This document shows, piece after piece, positions 24,166 to 32,810 of a stretch of 47,988 nt of DNA. A model generated the notes under the pieces. It searched no databases and had not been told where the DNA came from. It was given only the letters and a program-made list of their open reading frames with translations. Both the position numbers and the translations under genes were made by a program. Position 1 is the first letter of the stretch. Every line of letters begins with the position of its first letter. The stretch lies in assembly GCA_036787835.1 (NCBI GenBank), contig DAIQON010000009.1, positions 1-47,988 on the forward strand, in the 5' to 3' direction. The DNA comes from DAIQON01 sp036787835. Its GTDB lineage: Bacteria; Patescibacteriota; Saccharimonadia; Saccharimonadales; UBA4665.

Positions 24166-24909
24166 TTAATTTCCGCTTGATGCCAGCGGCGGATACTTCA
24201 AACGAAAAACAATATCATTAGAAGTGGCTACTAGTATAAAATTTTGATCATAGTAATAATCTGCCCTTTCGTAATCCGCTGAATAAACAACTATATTGTT
24301 GAAGACTTTTGAGTAGTTGGTCTGGCACTCACTTAGTGGTGCGCTAGGCTTCAAGTTGCTAATAACGTTCAATGCTAAAAAACCTTCTGGTTTCAAGGCG
24401 TCTCTCAAAGACAAAGCAAAACTTTCTGACCTAATTTCGTCGGGAATTTGATCTTCGTGATAGGCGTCGATAATAATTAAGTCGTATAGCTTTTTATTAC
24501 GGTTCAAGAACTCTTTCCCGCCTAGATGATGAATAGTAGCTCGACCTTTTGGGTTAAAGTTAAAAAACTCAGTAGCAATATCATCGAGATCGGTATTGGG
24601 CTCAACTACATCAATCTGAATATCAGCTCTTATCTCGCTTATAGCGGTAGGTAGTGTATAAACGCCACCGCCTATTAACAGAATGTTCTTCACTCCCGGA
24701 AGCTGTTCAATTATCTCCATGAAGCGTTGATTATATCCAAACAACATAAGGTTCGAGCTGTCGAGGCCGATTCCGGATTGGGCAGCTCTAACTTTTCCAC
24801 TATATAGCAACCTAGCAGGCCGTTTTGAGTAGACTTTCTCAACCACCTGGCAAAAACTATGTGTTGTCTGCTTCTCAAATAGAATACGTTCCTTATTGAA
24901 TCCCAGCAT
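24166..24909 (-). CDS. Spermidine synthase-like methyltransferase-fold protein
   Basis: A 247-residue protein with a Rossmann core like polyamine aminopropyltransferases. NILLIGGGVYTLPTAI (75-90) is motif I, VVEPNTDLDDIA (101-112) is the acidic motif and LIIIDAYHEDQIP follows in the motif IV position. Spermidine synthases have a DAxxP-type segment there. No decarboxylase gene is near, and the N-terminal tetramerisation hairpin is short, so the donor and acceptor are uncertain. A weak TTAAAT lies 6 nt before the ATG. Confidence 0.72.
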   Translation of the reverse strand: MLGFNKERILFEKQTTHSFCQVVEKVYSKRPARLLYSGKVRAAQSGIGLDSSNLMLFGYNQRFMEIIEQLPGVKNILLIGGGVYTLPTAISEIRADIQIDVVEPNTDLDDIATEFFNFNPKGRATIHHLGGKEFLNRNKKLYDLIIIDAYHEDQIPDEIRSESFALSLRDALKPEGFLALNVISNLKPSAPLSECQTNYSKVFNNIVVYSADYERADYYYDQNFILVATSNDIVFRLKYPPLASSGN

Positions 24910-24942
24910 TTTTAAATTTAATCTGTTAGAAGTCTATTAATA

Positions 24943-25512
24943 TTAGTTACTAGACGTCTTTTTGGTTGAGCTTGGTAATGACTTTGGCCCTTTTAGGTAT
25001 TTGGCATGTAACAAAACTTTTTCTAATGTCTTTCTAACTTGCTCAGCCTGCTCGTAACTCATACCCAGACGTGCAACTGACACTGGTTTTGACTGCCCTA
25101 CAGCCTGCTTGAAATTAAGAAGTAGCCCGTTGCTGTCATAGTGAATATCCAGGGCATCGGTGTATAGAGTTTTTGCCTCCATTGCTAGAAGCATAATAAT
25201 ATTCTTTGAAAAGTCCATTGCTTGACCTAAGTCAGGCATGTCATCTTCGAACTCTAAAGAGTCAGGCTCAAACCCAGCTAAAGACCACAAACTTATGGCT
25301 TCTTTGTCTTGGACGTTGAAGTAATTGATTAGCAACTCAAGGATTTCTTCATCAGGCCTAACTACGCCATCTTCAATTCTAGACAATAGATGTTCTTCAA
25401 TTTCCACTGCTCCCGATACTTCAGTAATTGTTTGGGCACTTTTCTGTCGAATCTTTCTTAGCTTACTGCCAAGAGATTTGAACGGTGTATTTGGCCTCGA
25501 TTGATTACTCAT
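24943..25512 (-). CDS. HTH (Xre-family) protein
   Basis: A 189-residue protein with an N-terminal Xre-type helix-turn-helix (about 13-65, including LRKIRQKSAQTITEVSGAVE and LLSRIEDGVVRPDEE) and an unrecognised C-terminal half, mostly helical, with an LSNQ/KQAVGQSK-type basic end. It probably binds DNA as a dimer. ATG 25512 is chosen because TATAAT ends 7 nt upstream; the frame is open for nine more codons. It is divergent from murB across about 100 nt, so it might regulate murB; this is inference. Confidence 0.72.
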   Translation of the reverse strand: MSNQSRPNTPFKSLGSKLRKIRQKSAQTITEVSGAVEIEEHLLSRIEDGVVRPDEEILELLINYFNVQDKEAISLWSLAGFEPDSLEFEDDMPDLGQAMDFSKNIIMLLAMEAKTLYTDALDIHYDSNGLLLNFKQAVGQSKPVSVARLGMSYEQAEQVRKTLEKVLLHAKYLKGPKSLPSSTKKTSSN

Positions 25513-25519
25513 AGTTAAA

Positions 25520-25607
25520 ATTATACTACTGCCAGACAATATTTATGGCAAGCTTAAAAATTATAATAAAAGAGATAGTTAACCATCCACTCAGCTACTT
25601 GTATAAT
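25520..25607. promoter_or_regulatory. Divergent promoters of the Xre gene and murB
   Basis: On the minus strand TATAAT (25525-25520) ends 7 nt before the Xre gene's ATG. On the plus strand TATAAT (25602-25607) ends 9 nt before the murB ATG. Both are consensus hexamers. Confidence 0.55.
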
Positions 25608-25616
25608 AAGCTTTAA

Positions 25617-26648
25617 ATGAATATTCAAGAAAACGTCGATCTGGCCAACTATTCTACGATGCGACTAGGCGGCAAAACGAGGTTTTTAATTGCTGTAACT
25701 TCTCAGGATGAAGTTCTTGAAGCTCTAAATTGGGCCAATAGTAGGGGCCTAAAAATCTTAATGATAGGTGGTGGCAGCAACATTATCTGGCAAGACAGCG
25801 GCTTTGACGGAGTATTACTGGTTAATCAGATCAAGGGCTTCGAAGTTTTGGCCGATGATCTAAGCTCAACAACTATTAAAATTGGTGCTGGGGAAAACTG
25901 GGACAGTGTTGTCGGACGAACGGTAAACCAAAATCTCAGTGGAATTGAGTGCTTAAGCCTAATCCCTGGGACAACTGGTGCTACTCCGATACAAAATGTT
26001 GGAGCCTACGGTCAAGAAATTTCATCTAGCCTAATTAGCCTTGAAGCAATTGAAGTTGCTAGCTTAGATAAAGTTAGCCTGGTTAGTGAACAATTAGGAT
26101 TTTCTTACCGAACGAGTAGTTTAAAACTGAACCCTGGAAAATATTTAATTACATCTATAACTTTAAAGTTATCTAAAGAGCAGCTAAAACCACCGTTTTA
26201 CGCTTCTCTGCAGCTTTACTTAAATCAACACAACATAACTAACTGTAGCCCGGCTTCACTTCGTGACGCGGTAATCGCTATTCGAACGGCAAAACTACCC
26301 GACCCAGCAGTTGTGGCAAACTGTGGATCATTCTTCGCAAATCCAATAATCTCTAAACCCCAGCTTGATGAGCTTGAAGCGAGATTAAATACCCAAATTC
26401 CTCACTGGCAAGTAGCTAACGGTGAGCAAAAAGTTGCCGCTGCGTGGCTGATTGAAAATATTGGATATAAAGATGTTCACGACAACGTAACAGGAATTGG
26501 GACCTGGAAGAGTCAACCACTAGTTCTAGTTAATGAGTCGGCCAAGTCAACGAGTGACCTGTTTAAATTTAGAGACGACATCATTGCCGAAGTAAGGCAG
26601 AAGTTTAACATTGAACTAGAGCAAGAACCGCAAATACTTCCCAATTAG
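25617..26648 (+). CDS. murB: UDP-N-acetylenolpyruvoylglucosamine reductase
   Basis: A 343-residue FAD/NADPH enzyme forming UDP-MurNAc, the step after MurA in peptidoglycan synthesis. MRLGGKTRFL and MIGGGSNIIW bind FAD, LIPGTTGATPIQNVGAYGQE is the typical FAD/substrate loop, CGSFFANPII holds the proton-donating serine, and AAWLIENIGYKD follows. The length suits type I MurB. The C-terminal acid region is RQKFNIELEQEP. Its stop overlaps that of glyA tail to tail by 4 nt. The function is secure. Confidence 0.93.
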   Translation: MNIQENVDLANYSTMRLGGKTRFLIAVTSQDEVLEALNWANSRGLKILMIGGGSNIIWQDSGFDGVLLVNQIKGFEVLADDLSSTTIKIGAGENWDSVVGRTVNQNLSGIECLSLIPGTTGATPIQNVGAYGQEISSSLISLEAIEVASLDKVSLVSEQLGFSYRTSSLKLNPGKYLITSITLKLSKEQLKPPFYASLQLYLNQHNITNCSPASLRDAVIAIRTAKLPDPAVVANCGSFFANPIISKPQLDELEARLNTQIPHWQVANGEQKVAAAWLIENIGYKDVHDNVTGIGTWKSQPLVLVNESAKSTSDLFKFRDDIIAEVRQKFNIELEQEPQILPN

Positions 26649-27922
26649 TTGTCGCTAGGCAAAGGGAAAGTTAGAGCAAATTTCTTAACATCAAGGTGGA
26701 GTTTTTCGAGCACTTTATCATTATCTCGGTTGTCCAGCGCCTGCTTCATCCACTCGGCTACTGTTACCATATCTTCCTCTTTAAGGCCCCTGGTAGTTAT
26801 TGCTGGAGTACCTAAGCGTAAACCGCTAGGTCTATATGGCGGAAGCTTGTCGTTAGGGATAGAGTTACAGTTTGCACTAAGTCCTATCTTATCTAGTGTT
26901 ACCTGGGCCACTCGGCCGTCAATACCTAGACTAGTTAACATGTCTATTTGAATAAGGTGATTATCTGTTCCGTTAGTAACTAGCTTAAAGTCTCGCTTCA
27001 TTAGTTCCTCGCTAAGTCGCTTGGCATTCTTCAGTATTTGCTGAGCGTACACCTTGAATTCCGGCTTAGCTGCCTCATAGAAGGCGACGGCTTTTGCAGC
27101 TATGGTGTGTTCGTGTGGGCCTCCCTGGAAACCAGGGAAAACTGAGCGGTCAATTAGGGTTGGTAGGTTTTCAATCGTTTTTTCAACCGCCTTAAGTGGG
27201 TTCGATACCTTACCTTTTGTTAGGATCAGGCCGCCTCTAGGTCCCCTTAAAGTTTTATGGGTAGTTGAGGTTATGATGTGAAAACCGTAGTCAAATGGAT
27301 TGTCTAAGACTCCAGCAGCTATTAAGCCGGCAATATGAGCCATATCGGCCATTAATACTGCACCAACACGGTTGCCGATTTCAGCAAACTTCTTATAGTC
27401 TAAGCTCCTCGGATAGCCACTAAACCCTGCTAGGATAATCTTCGGTCTAGTTTTAAGAGCTACTTTGAGCATATCGTCATAATCTATCTCGCCAGTTTCA
27501 ACGTCCTTCATTCCATAACGAACGAAGTTGTATAACTTTGCGCTACTGGTAATTGGTTGTCCATGGGTCAAGTGGCCCCCCTGATCAAGTCTCATCGCCA
27601 TAATCGTATCGCCCGGATCCATCCATGCTTCGTATACCGCTATGTTGGCCGGAGCTCCGGAATGTGGCTGAACGTTAGCGTGATCGGCCTTAAATAACTT
27701 TTTAGCGCGATCAATTGCTAGCTGTTCAACTTTATCTGTATTTTCTTGACCTCCATAATATCTTTTACCTGGATAACCTTCGGAGTACTTATTGGTGAAA
27801 ATACTACCCATAGAATTAAGGACGTCTCGACTTACATAGTTTTCACTAGGAATAAGCTCAAGGCCTTCACGTTGCCTCTTTTCTTCGAGAGCGATAAGGT
27901 CGGCTACAGCGTGATCAATCAT
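26645..27922 (-). CDS. glyA: Serine hydroxymethyltransferase
   Basis: A 425-residue PLP enzyme converting serine and tetrahydrofolate to glycine and methylene-tetrahydrofolate. It has LELIPSENYVSRDVL, YSEGYPGKRYYGG, the PLP-lysine motif TSTTHKTLRGPRGG and RLGTPAITTRGLKEEDM, all typical in order and spacing. It works with folA and folC in one-carbon metabolism. An AGGGGG Shine-Dalgarno lies 8 nt before the ATG, and a TATAAT at 28001-27996 predicts a leader of about 67 nt. Confidence 0.95.
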   Translation of the reverse strand: MIDHAVADLIALEEKRQREGLELIPSENYVSRDVLNSMGSIFTNKYSEGYPGKRYYGGQENTDKVEQLAIDRAKKLFKADHANVQPHSGAPANIAVYEAWMDPGDTIMAMRLDQGGHLTHGQPITSSAKLYNFVRYGMKDVETGEIDYDDMLKVALKTRPKIILAGFSGYPRSLDYKKFAEIGNRVGAVLMADMAHIAGLIAAGVLDNPFDYGFHIITSTTHKTLRGPRGGLILTKGKVSNPLKAVEKTIENLPTLIDRSVFPGFQGGPHEHTIAAKAVAFYEAAKPEFKVYAQQILKNAKRLSEELMKRDFKLVTNGTDNHLIQIDMLTSLGIDGRVAQVTLDKIGLSANCNSIPNDKLPPYRPSGLRLGTPAITTRGLKEEDMVTVAEWMKQALDNRDNDKVLEKLHLDVKKFALTFPLPSDN

Positions 27923-28162
27923 GTTTTGTTCCCCCTCTTGTTCTAGTTTAGCTAATTTACTTTAGTATCCATTTTTGGAATTGATGCAAAAAGTAATTAT
28001 AGCTATATCATAAGTCTAATTGTAGCTCAGTAAGATAGATTACTACAAAAGAAAATCTGTCTTGCACTCCAGAGTTAATTGCTAGATAATATTGATCAGC
28101 ACGAGTAAAAAACAAAAACAGTTATTTGTAAAAATATATCATAAATGGTAAAGTTATAAGCT
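27923..28162. promoter_or_regulatory. Divergent control region of glyA and murA
   Basis: This 240-nt gap holds a TATAAT for glyA (28001-27996) and AGGGGG near 27931-27936 (minus strand). For murA, TAAAGT (28149-28154) ends 8 nt before the ATG. An inverted repeat TTGTAG...CTACAA surrounds 28019-28053. No glycine riboswitch or other known leader RNA was recognised. As MurA here carries an HTH domain, this region is a candidate operator for it. Confidence 0.4.
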
Positions 28163-29683
28163 ATGCTATCATCAAATGAGAAAATTGGTGAACTTATTGC
28201 CCATATAAGGCAAGAACGTGGCCTTAGTCAGGCTGAATTTGCCCGCCGGCTTCATACTAGCCAGTCGGCCGTCAACCGGATCGAACACGGCAGACAAAAT
28301 ATGAGCCTTGAGACGCTTGGTCGCATTAGTGATGTCTTGAATAAGCAACTAATTAGCGTCACTGGCGGAGCTGTTAATCTAAGAATTGAGGGCGGCCAGG
28401 AACTTAGTGGCGAGATTACACTCAAAACTAGTAAAAATGCAGCTGTTGGCCTGCTTTGCGCCAGCCTGTTAAACGAAGGTTTAACCAAGTTTAAGTCATT
28501 CCCAAAAATAGAAGAAGTCTATAGAGTAATTGAAGTACTTGAGAGTATCGGCGTTAGTGTTAAATGGCTTCCCGGAAACGATCTTGAAGTTAGGCGTCCT
28601 AAGAAGTTGGCTTTAGATAAAATCAATTCTGTTGCTGCTAAGAAAACGAGAACTGTGCTGATGTTAATCGGACCGCTGGTTCATGATTTTAGTTCTTTCA
28701 AGATTCCATATGCTGGTGGATGTAAGCTAGGCACCCGAACGATTGAACCCCATCTATATGCCCTTGAAGAATTTGGTGTCAGTATTGTTGCCACCACCGG
28801 TAACTACAATATCACCGTCAAAAAGAAGCCAGCTGGCAGAATTACCCTTTACGAGCCTGGTGATACAGTTACCGAAAATGCTTTAATGGCCGCGGCCAAA
28901 TGTGAGGATGAAACAATAATTGAGTTTGCCAGTGCCAATTATGCAATTCAAGAACTATGTCTATACTTACAAAAACTAGGCGTCAAAATAGAAGGTATCG
29001 GTTCGACCACTCTTAAGGTTAAGGGGCTCAGCTCAATTAAAAAGAATGTGGTTTTCTCTCCGAGTGAAGACCCAATTGAAGCTATGTTCTTTGTGTCCGT
29101 CGCTGTAACAACTAATTCAGAAATAACTATTAGGCGGGTACCGATTGCGTTTATGAGCGTTGAGCTGCTTAAACTCAGAAAAATGGGGGTAGTTATCGAT
29201 CAAACTGAACGCTATAAGGCGAACAATGGTTATACCGATCTGGTTGATCTAACCGTGCATAAACATAATGGTTCGTTAAAAGCACTGACCGATAAGCTTC
29301 ATTCCTTGCCCTACCCTGGTCTAAACGCAGATAATTTGCCGTATTTTGTACCGATTGCGGCAATTGTCAAAGGAAGAACCCTGATTCATGACTGGATGTA
29401 CGAAAACCGAGCTATTTACTATACAGAATTAACTAAAATTGGCGCCCAGGTTGAATTAGCTGATCCGCACAGAGTTTATATCTACGGTCCAACTAAGTTT
29501 AGAAATGCCGATGTCGTCTGTCCTCCGGCCCTTAGACCAGCTTCATTGCTACTAATTGGAATGTTGGCCGCAAACGGCGTAAGCATGCTTAGAAACGTTT
29601 ATACAATTAATAGGGGCTATGAAGACCTTGCCGAGAGGTTAAACCAACTAGGCGCAAAAATTGCTGTAATTCACGAATTCTAG
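28163..29683 (+). CDS. murA: MurA with N-terminal Xre helix-turn-helix domain
   Basis: A 506-residue fusion. Residues 1-62 form an Xre-type HTH (ELIAHIRQERGLSQAEFARRL, then TSQSAVNRIEHGRQNM). Residues about 70-506 are UDP-N-acetylglucosamine 1-carboxyvinyltransferase, the first committed peptidoglycan enzyme. The substrate-binding K91-N92 pair lies in SKNAAVG, the catalytic C187 in AGGCKLGTRTIEPH, and LPYPGLNADNLPYF and RGYEDLAERLNQLGA are at the C-terminus. Normal MurA is about 420 residues, so the HTH is an addition with no frameshift. The HTH may bind DNA and link wall precursor supply to transcription. Confidence 0.88.
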   Translation: MLSSNEKIGELIAHIRQERGLSQAEFARRLHTSQSAVNRIEHGRQNMSLETLGRISDVLNKQLISVTGGAVNLRIEGGQELSGEITLKTSKNAAVGLLCASLLNEGLTKFKSFPKIEEVYRVIEVLESIGVSVKWLPGNDLEVRRPKKLALDKINSVAAKKTRTVLMLIGPLVHDFSSFKIPYAGGCKLGTRTIEPHLYALEEFGVSIVATTGNYNITVKKKPAGRITLYEPGDTVTENALMAAAKCEDETIIEFASANYAIQELCLYLQKLGVKIEGIGSTTLKVKGLSSIKKNVVFSPSEDPIEAMFFVSVAVTTNSEITIRRVPIAFMSVELLKLRKMGVVIDQTERYKANNGYTDLVDLTVHKHNGSLKALTDKLHSLPYPGLNADNLPYFVPIAAIVKGRTLIHDWMYENRAIYYTELTKIGAQVELADPHRVYIYGPTKFRNADVVCPPALRPASLLLIGMLAANGVSMLRNVYTINRGYEDLAERLNQLGAKIAVIHEF

Positions 29684-29731
29684 TTATATATCTATTTTTT
29701 GCTATAATTCTTCGGTAACTTAATTGTTAAT

Positions 29732-29806
29732 GCGGGTGTCGTATAGCGGTTATTATCCCAGTTTTCCAAACTGGTGACGGGAGTTCGACTCTCCCCACCC
29801 GCACCA
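29732..29806 (+). tRNA. tRNA-Gly (anticodon TCC)
   Basis: A 75-nt cloverleaf with encoded CCA. Acceptor GCGGGTG/CACCCGC is fully paired, anticodon stem CCAGT/ACTGG has loop TTTCCAA, and T stem is GGGAG/CTCCC. TATAAT at 29703-29708 is the likely promoter. The reads are GGA and GGG codons. Confidence 0.95.
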
Positions 29807-29843
29807 CTACCTTAAAATACTTTACTTTCTTTATGTATTATTT

Positions 29844-29849
29844 TATAAT
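29844..29849 (+). promoter_or_regulatory. -10 box, leaderless promoter
   Basis: TATAAT ends 8 nt before the ATG at 29858. It separates this gene from the upstream tRNA-Gly. Confidence 0.5.
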
Positions 29850-29857
29850 ACAGGATT

Positions 29858-30439
29858 ATGAATGCTTTTGACCCGACCGATATTGACGCCTGGTTAGCTG
29901 GAGTAGCTGCGCCTTCAGAAACACTAACCTCGATGGCCCAATTTAATGTTGATCTTGATAAGGAACGCTACCAGCAAGCTACTGACGATGCTGAAGAGCT
30001 TATTGATATTGCAGCTGAGACCGCCTTACTGGCCATAGGCAAAATAGGGACTGACCTTGAGCTAGTCTCGTCTTATACAGTCCCGAGCTTTTTGACAAAG
30101 ATAAGTGGCAGATCTATCCGTCCAGTTGTTGAACACAGCGGCTGGGTAGTCGCTGCTGCATCAGAAAAAACAGACGGTGTTGCCCTCAGAACGGATGGGC
30201 TATTAACAACTTTTAGGGATGTACCCAAGGAAGTACCTAGACCCCCATCGTTGAATTCTGAACTAGGTAAGACAGGTGTCGTACTATCCTCTGCATCAGT
30301 ATTTTTTAGAATCTTTTCTTTTAAAGGCTTTGATACACTAGCACCAAACGCTAGCCAATCCCTACTTGGCGAAAGGAATGTTGCCGCAGTAGAACACTAT
30401 TTTGTTAAATTCTTAACCGCAAATAGAGCTAATTTGTAA
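29858..30439 (+). CDS. Hypothetical protein, 193 aa
   Basis: I do not recognise this protein. It is soluble and acidic, starts with NAFDPTDIDAWLAG, and has a helical half (about 1-75) and a strand-rich half (from about 78, with SFLTKISGRSIRPVVEHSGW). No cysteine, signal peptide or transmembrane segment is seen. The start is supported by a TATAAT ending 8 nt upstream. It is convergent with the operon at 30461-32728. It is probably lineage-specific. Confidence 0.55.
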   Translation: MNAFDPTDIDAWLAGVAAPSETLTSMAQFNVDLDKERYQQATDDAEELIDIAAETALLAIGKIGTDLELVSSYTVPSFLTKISGRSIRPVVEHSGWVVAAASEKTDGVALRTDGLLTTFRDVPKEVPRPPSLNSELGKTGVVLSSASVFFRIFSFKGFDTLAPNASQSLLGERNVAAVEHYFVKFLTANRANL

Positions 30440-30460
30440 CTGCCCAATACAAAAACTAGC

Positions 30461-30763
30461 CTATTTGGCAAGATCTGTATTAAGCGCGTCGATACCTATA
30501 CTACTTGGTATAATTACAGGGTATATATTTTTGGAATTATTTACGATTATAATGTCGGGGTTTTTGATTATATTAACCTCCATTAGGCCATTGGCCGTTG
30601 GATGCACATTAATTAACCTCTCGCTTAGCGCATCTCCAACCACCATTTTTGCAGCATTATTTTTTAGGGTGTACAGCTTAATAAGGCTAATTGATAGTGC
30701 TATACCAATAACAATTGCCACAAATAGCGCATGATAACCGACTCTTTTTGAACTTTTAGTCAT
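30461..30763 (-). CDS. Small single-pass membrane protein
   Basis: A 100-residue protein with a short basic N-terminus (MTKSSKRVGYH), one transmembrane helix (about 12-32) and an extracytoplasmic tail of about 65 residues (VGDALSERLINVHPTANG and IIVNNSKNIYPVIIPSS). The frame is open 7 codons further upstream. ATG 30763 is chosen because it overlaps the stop of the upstream zinc-ribbon gene by 8 nt, the usual coupling arrangement. Its function is unknown; it is probably a partner of that membrane protein. Confidence 0.6.
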   Translation of the reverse strand: MTKSSKRVGYHALFVAIVIGIALSISLIKLYTLKNNAAKMVVGDALSERLINVHPTANGLMEVNIIKNPDIIIVNNSKNIYPVIIPSSIGIDALNTDLAK

Positions 30764-31919
30764 TCCACTGCCAATTCTTTTCAAGCCCGCTAAGGGTGCT
30801 AGTTACGCCATTATTTACGTGAACCAGAACGAAGAAGTTGTTTTTAGAAGATGAGCTATTGTTGAATACACCCTCTTCAATAACAGATACATTTTGATTG
30901 GAATCATAGGCCTGAACATAATAGGCTACATCACCAGCAAAGGTTGTTGATGCCTGATTGACAACTTTAAAACCAGGCAGATTCTTAGCAACATCTGAAT
31001 TAATAGCATTCTTTGTTGCCGGACCAAAGTTACTTTGGTTGAGCCCAGGTACTGAGTTAGTTAAGACCTTATATATATCTGTTGAGGTGGATATGGTAGT
31101 TCCATTATAGGCATTCATAGCACAACTGCCTTTATCGTTATTGACGTTTAGTTGGTTGGCAAAACCAACGTTATAACAAGGAGTTGATACGCTTAGAACA
31201 GATACGCCGTTTGCCGTACCTGCATTTGAAGACTTCTGCGCATGTAAGGCCGGATCGTTGGCAATAGCGTTAACCCAAACACCAGTACCAATTAAGACCG
31301 CTAGGATTGAAACTACCAGGCTAGATATTTTTAGACCCTTACTACTTCCTTTATAGGCTGTGGTGCTCAAAATGATACCGGCAATGCCAAGGACTATGCC
31401 TAGTATTGCTATTACTAGCCCTGCAGCCATGCCTATAATACCGATTGCCAGGGCTATAGCAGCTCGATGCTGCTTGGGATGTGGATAGGCGACAGCATAA
31501 TTTGGCAGTTGTGTGGCTGGACTAGCCTGGGTTGTAGCTGAAGCTAAGTTGTTGGGGGTAATATCAACTGGGGTTGGTTGGTTACTGACTGGAGTATTTT
31601 GATAGACTTCTGCAACCGTACTTTGGCTATCAGACTGAGCTACTGATTGTTGGACTGGAGGCTGGGTTTGTGGTCGCTGAGGTCTTTGATTAAGCATTCC
31701 GTCGAATTGCAGTGAAGAGGCGGTACTAACCTGCTTATCTGGCAATTGAGTGAATACAGCTCGAGATGCTACCTGATTTACTGGTCTCATGCCATCCATA
31801 GCAGTACCCTGTGACTGAGTTTGAGGCGGTTTCCCTAGCTGTTGGCCACAATTGCCACAGAACATAGCTCCTTGGTCAAGGGGTTGCTTGCAATTGGGGC
31901 ACAGAAACTCATCACTCAT
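30756..31919 (-). CDS. Zinc-ribbon DUF4190-like membrane protein
   Basis: A 387-residue protein. An N-terminal zinc ribbon has C7, C10, C21 and C24 (CPNC/CGNC). A long Gln/Pro/Ser linker follows to about 150, then two helices (about 152-187 and 198-219) resembling a DUF4190 module, and an extracytoplasmic domain of about 165 residues with two cysteines (CYNVGF and CAMNAY) and Thr/Ser/Asn-rich strands. The ribbon should be cytoplasmic and the C-terminus outside. It is second in an operon after the PrsW-like gene (41-nt gap) and overlaps the next gene by 8 nt. Confidence 0.75.
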   Translation of the reverse strand: MSDEFLCPNCKQPLDQGAMFCGNCGQQLGKPPQTQSQGTAMDGMRPVNQVASRAVFTQLPDKQVSTASSLQFDGMLNQRPQRPQTQPPVQQSVAQSDSQSTVAEVYQNTPVSNQPTPVDITPNNLASATTQASPATQLPNYAVAYPHPKQHRAAIALAIGIIGMAAGLVIAILGIVLGIAGIILSTTAYKGSSKGLKISSLVVSILAVLIGTGVWVNAIANDPALHAQKSSNAGTANGVSVLSVSTPCYNVGFANQLNVNNDKGSCAMNAYNGTTISTSTDIYKVLTNSVPGLNQSNFGPATKNAINSDVAKNLPGFKVVNQASTTFAGDVAYYVQAYDSNQNVSVIEEGVFNNSSSSKNNFFVLVHVNNGVTSTLSGLEKNWQWND

Positions 31920-31960
31920 TTTTTATCTTTTGCCCATCGGGGCTTAAACTCTAGGAATAT

Positions 31961-32728
31961 TTAAGCATGCATTCCACAGTGAACGCAATAGAGATTATGG
32001 TTAGGGTTCTGGTAGCCACAGGTACGGCAATAGCTATTGTGACCAACAACGCTCAGACCTTGTTCCCTATCCAGGTCACCGGCCTTCATAAACAGGTAGA
32101 AGAAGTTAATGCTCAGCCCGATTGTAATTACAGCTGATAAAAGTGAATAGATATTGTTGCCCGAGCTTAAACCAAAATCATAAAGGCCATGTAATACTGC
32201 CGCAACTAGAAGAATCGGGGCAACTGTATAGACTTTCTTGCCATCAAGTTTGCATTTGGCCAAATAAAAACCAACCATCCCGGTAATGGCCGCGTGAAAA
32301 ATAGGCGTTAATACTAGTCTAACCATACCGGTACTAGCACCGTACTGCAGGGTGTATAGAATATTTTCTGGTAATCCAAAGCCAAGCCCGGCTAGTGCAA
32401 AGTAGATTATTCCATCAGTATGTTCGTTGAAGTATCGTTTATGGTAAATGTATATTGCTAGAGGCAAGAATTTGCAACACTCTTCTATAAAGCCGATCCC
32501 GAGAGTAGACATCAGCATAACACCAGGCGGAGCCCCAGCTTTAATGTCTTTTAGGGGGATGATTTTGCTTTCGAGATAAGCTGCAGCAATTGCACCGGCA
32601 AAGCCAAGCCCGGCCGCAAACCAAAGAGCCCCGATAGGCTCTTTCTCGCCATGGTCGCTTTTAATTAAGAATAAGCTTAGGCCAACCGCAATTAGCATAA
32701 ACACGACGATTAATAGGAAAAGTAACAT
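31961..32728 (-). CDS. PrsW-family intramembrane protease with zinc ribbon
   Basis: A 255-residue membrane protein with about seven helices and the PrsW (M82) motifs: EECCK (82-86), GLPEN with E121, H145 in IFHAAITG and H180 in LHGLYDFG. PrsW proteins cleave membrane-bound anti-sigma factors or related substrates. A C-terminal zinc ribbon (C234, C237, C248, C251) is added after the last helix, matching the N-terminal ribbon of the next gene, so the two may interact. A TATACT (32771-32766, minus strand) lies upstream. Confidence 0.82.
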   Translation of the reverse strand: MLLFLLIVVFMLIAVGLSLFLIKSDHGEKEPIGALWFAAGLGFAGAIAAAYLESKIIPLKDIKAGAPPGVMLMSTLGIGFIEECCKFLPLAIYIYHKRYFNEHTDGIIYFALAGLGFGLPENILYTLQYGASTGMVRLVLTPIFHAAITGMVGFYLAKCKLDGKKVYTVAPILLVAAVLHGLYDFGLSSGNNIYSLLSAVITIGLSINFFYLFMKAGDLDREQGLSVVGHNSYCRTCGYQNPNHNLYCVHCGMHA

Positions 32729-32785
32729 GTTTTTTGGTTTTTATTTTTTAGGGACCTAATTAGTAGTATACACCATGCTAGTCAT

Positions 32786-32803
32786 GATATAATCACCTCT
32801 GTT
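32786..32803 (+). promoter_or_regulatory. tRNA-Arg promoter with shared discriminator
   Basis: GATATAATCACCTCTGTT contains TATAAT (32788-32793). The same block, one base different, precedes tRNA-His at 44170-44187, and a closely similar one precedes tRNA-Pro. Confidence 0.6.
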
Positions 32804-32810
32804 ATTATTT

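Noticed and set aside
27923..28001. Glycine riboswitch in the glyA leader
   Set aside because: The 67-nt leader is too short and has no paired GG-rich aptamer core.
28018..28055. A tRNA-like D-arm (GTAGCTCAGTAAGATAGATTAC) between glyA and murA
   Set aside because: No anticodon stem, T arm or acceptor stem can be built around it. The TTGTAG...CTACAA inverted repeat is a simpler reading.
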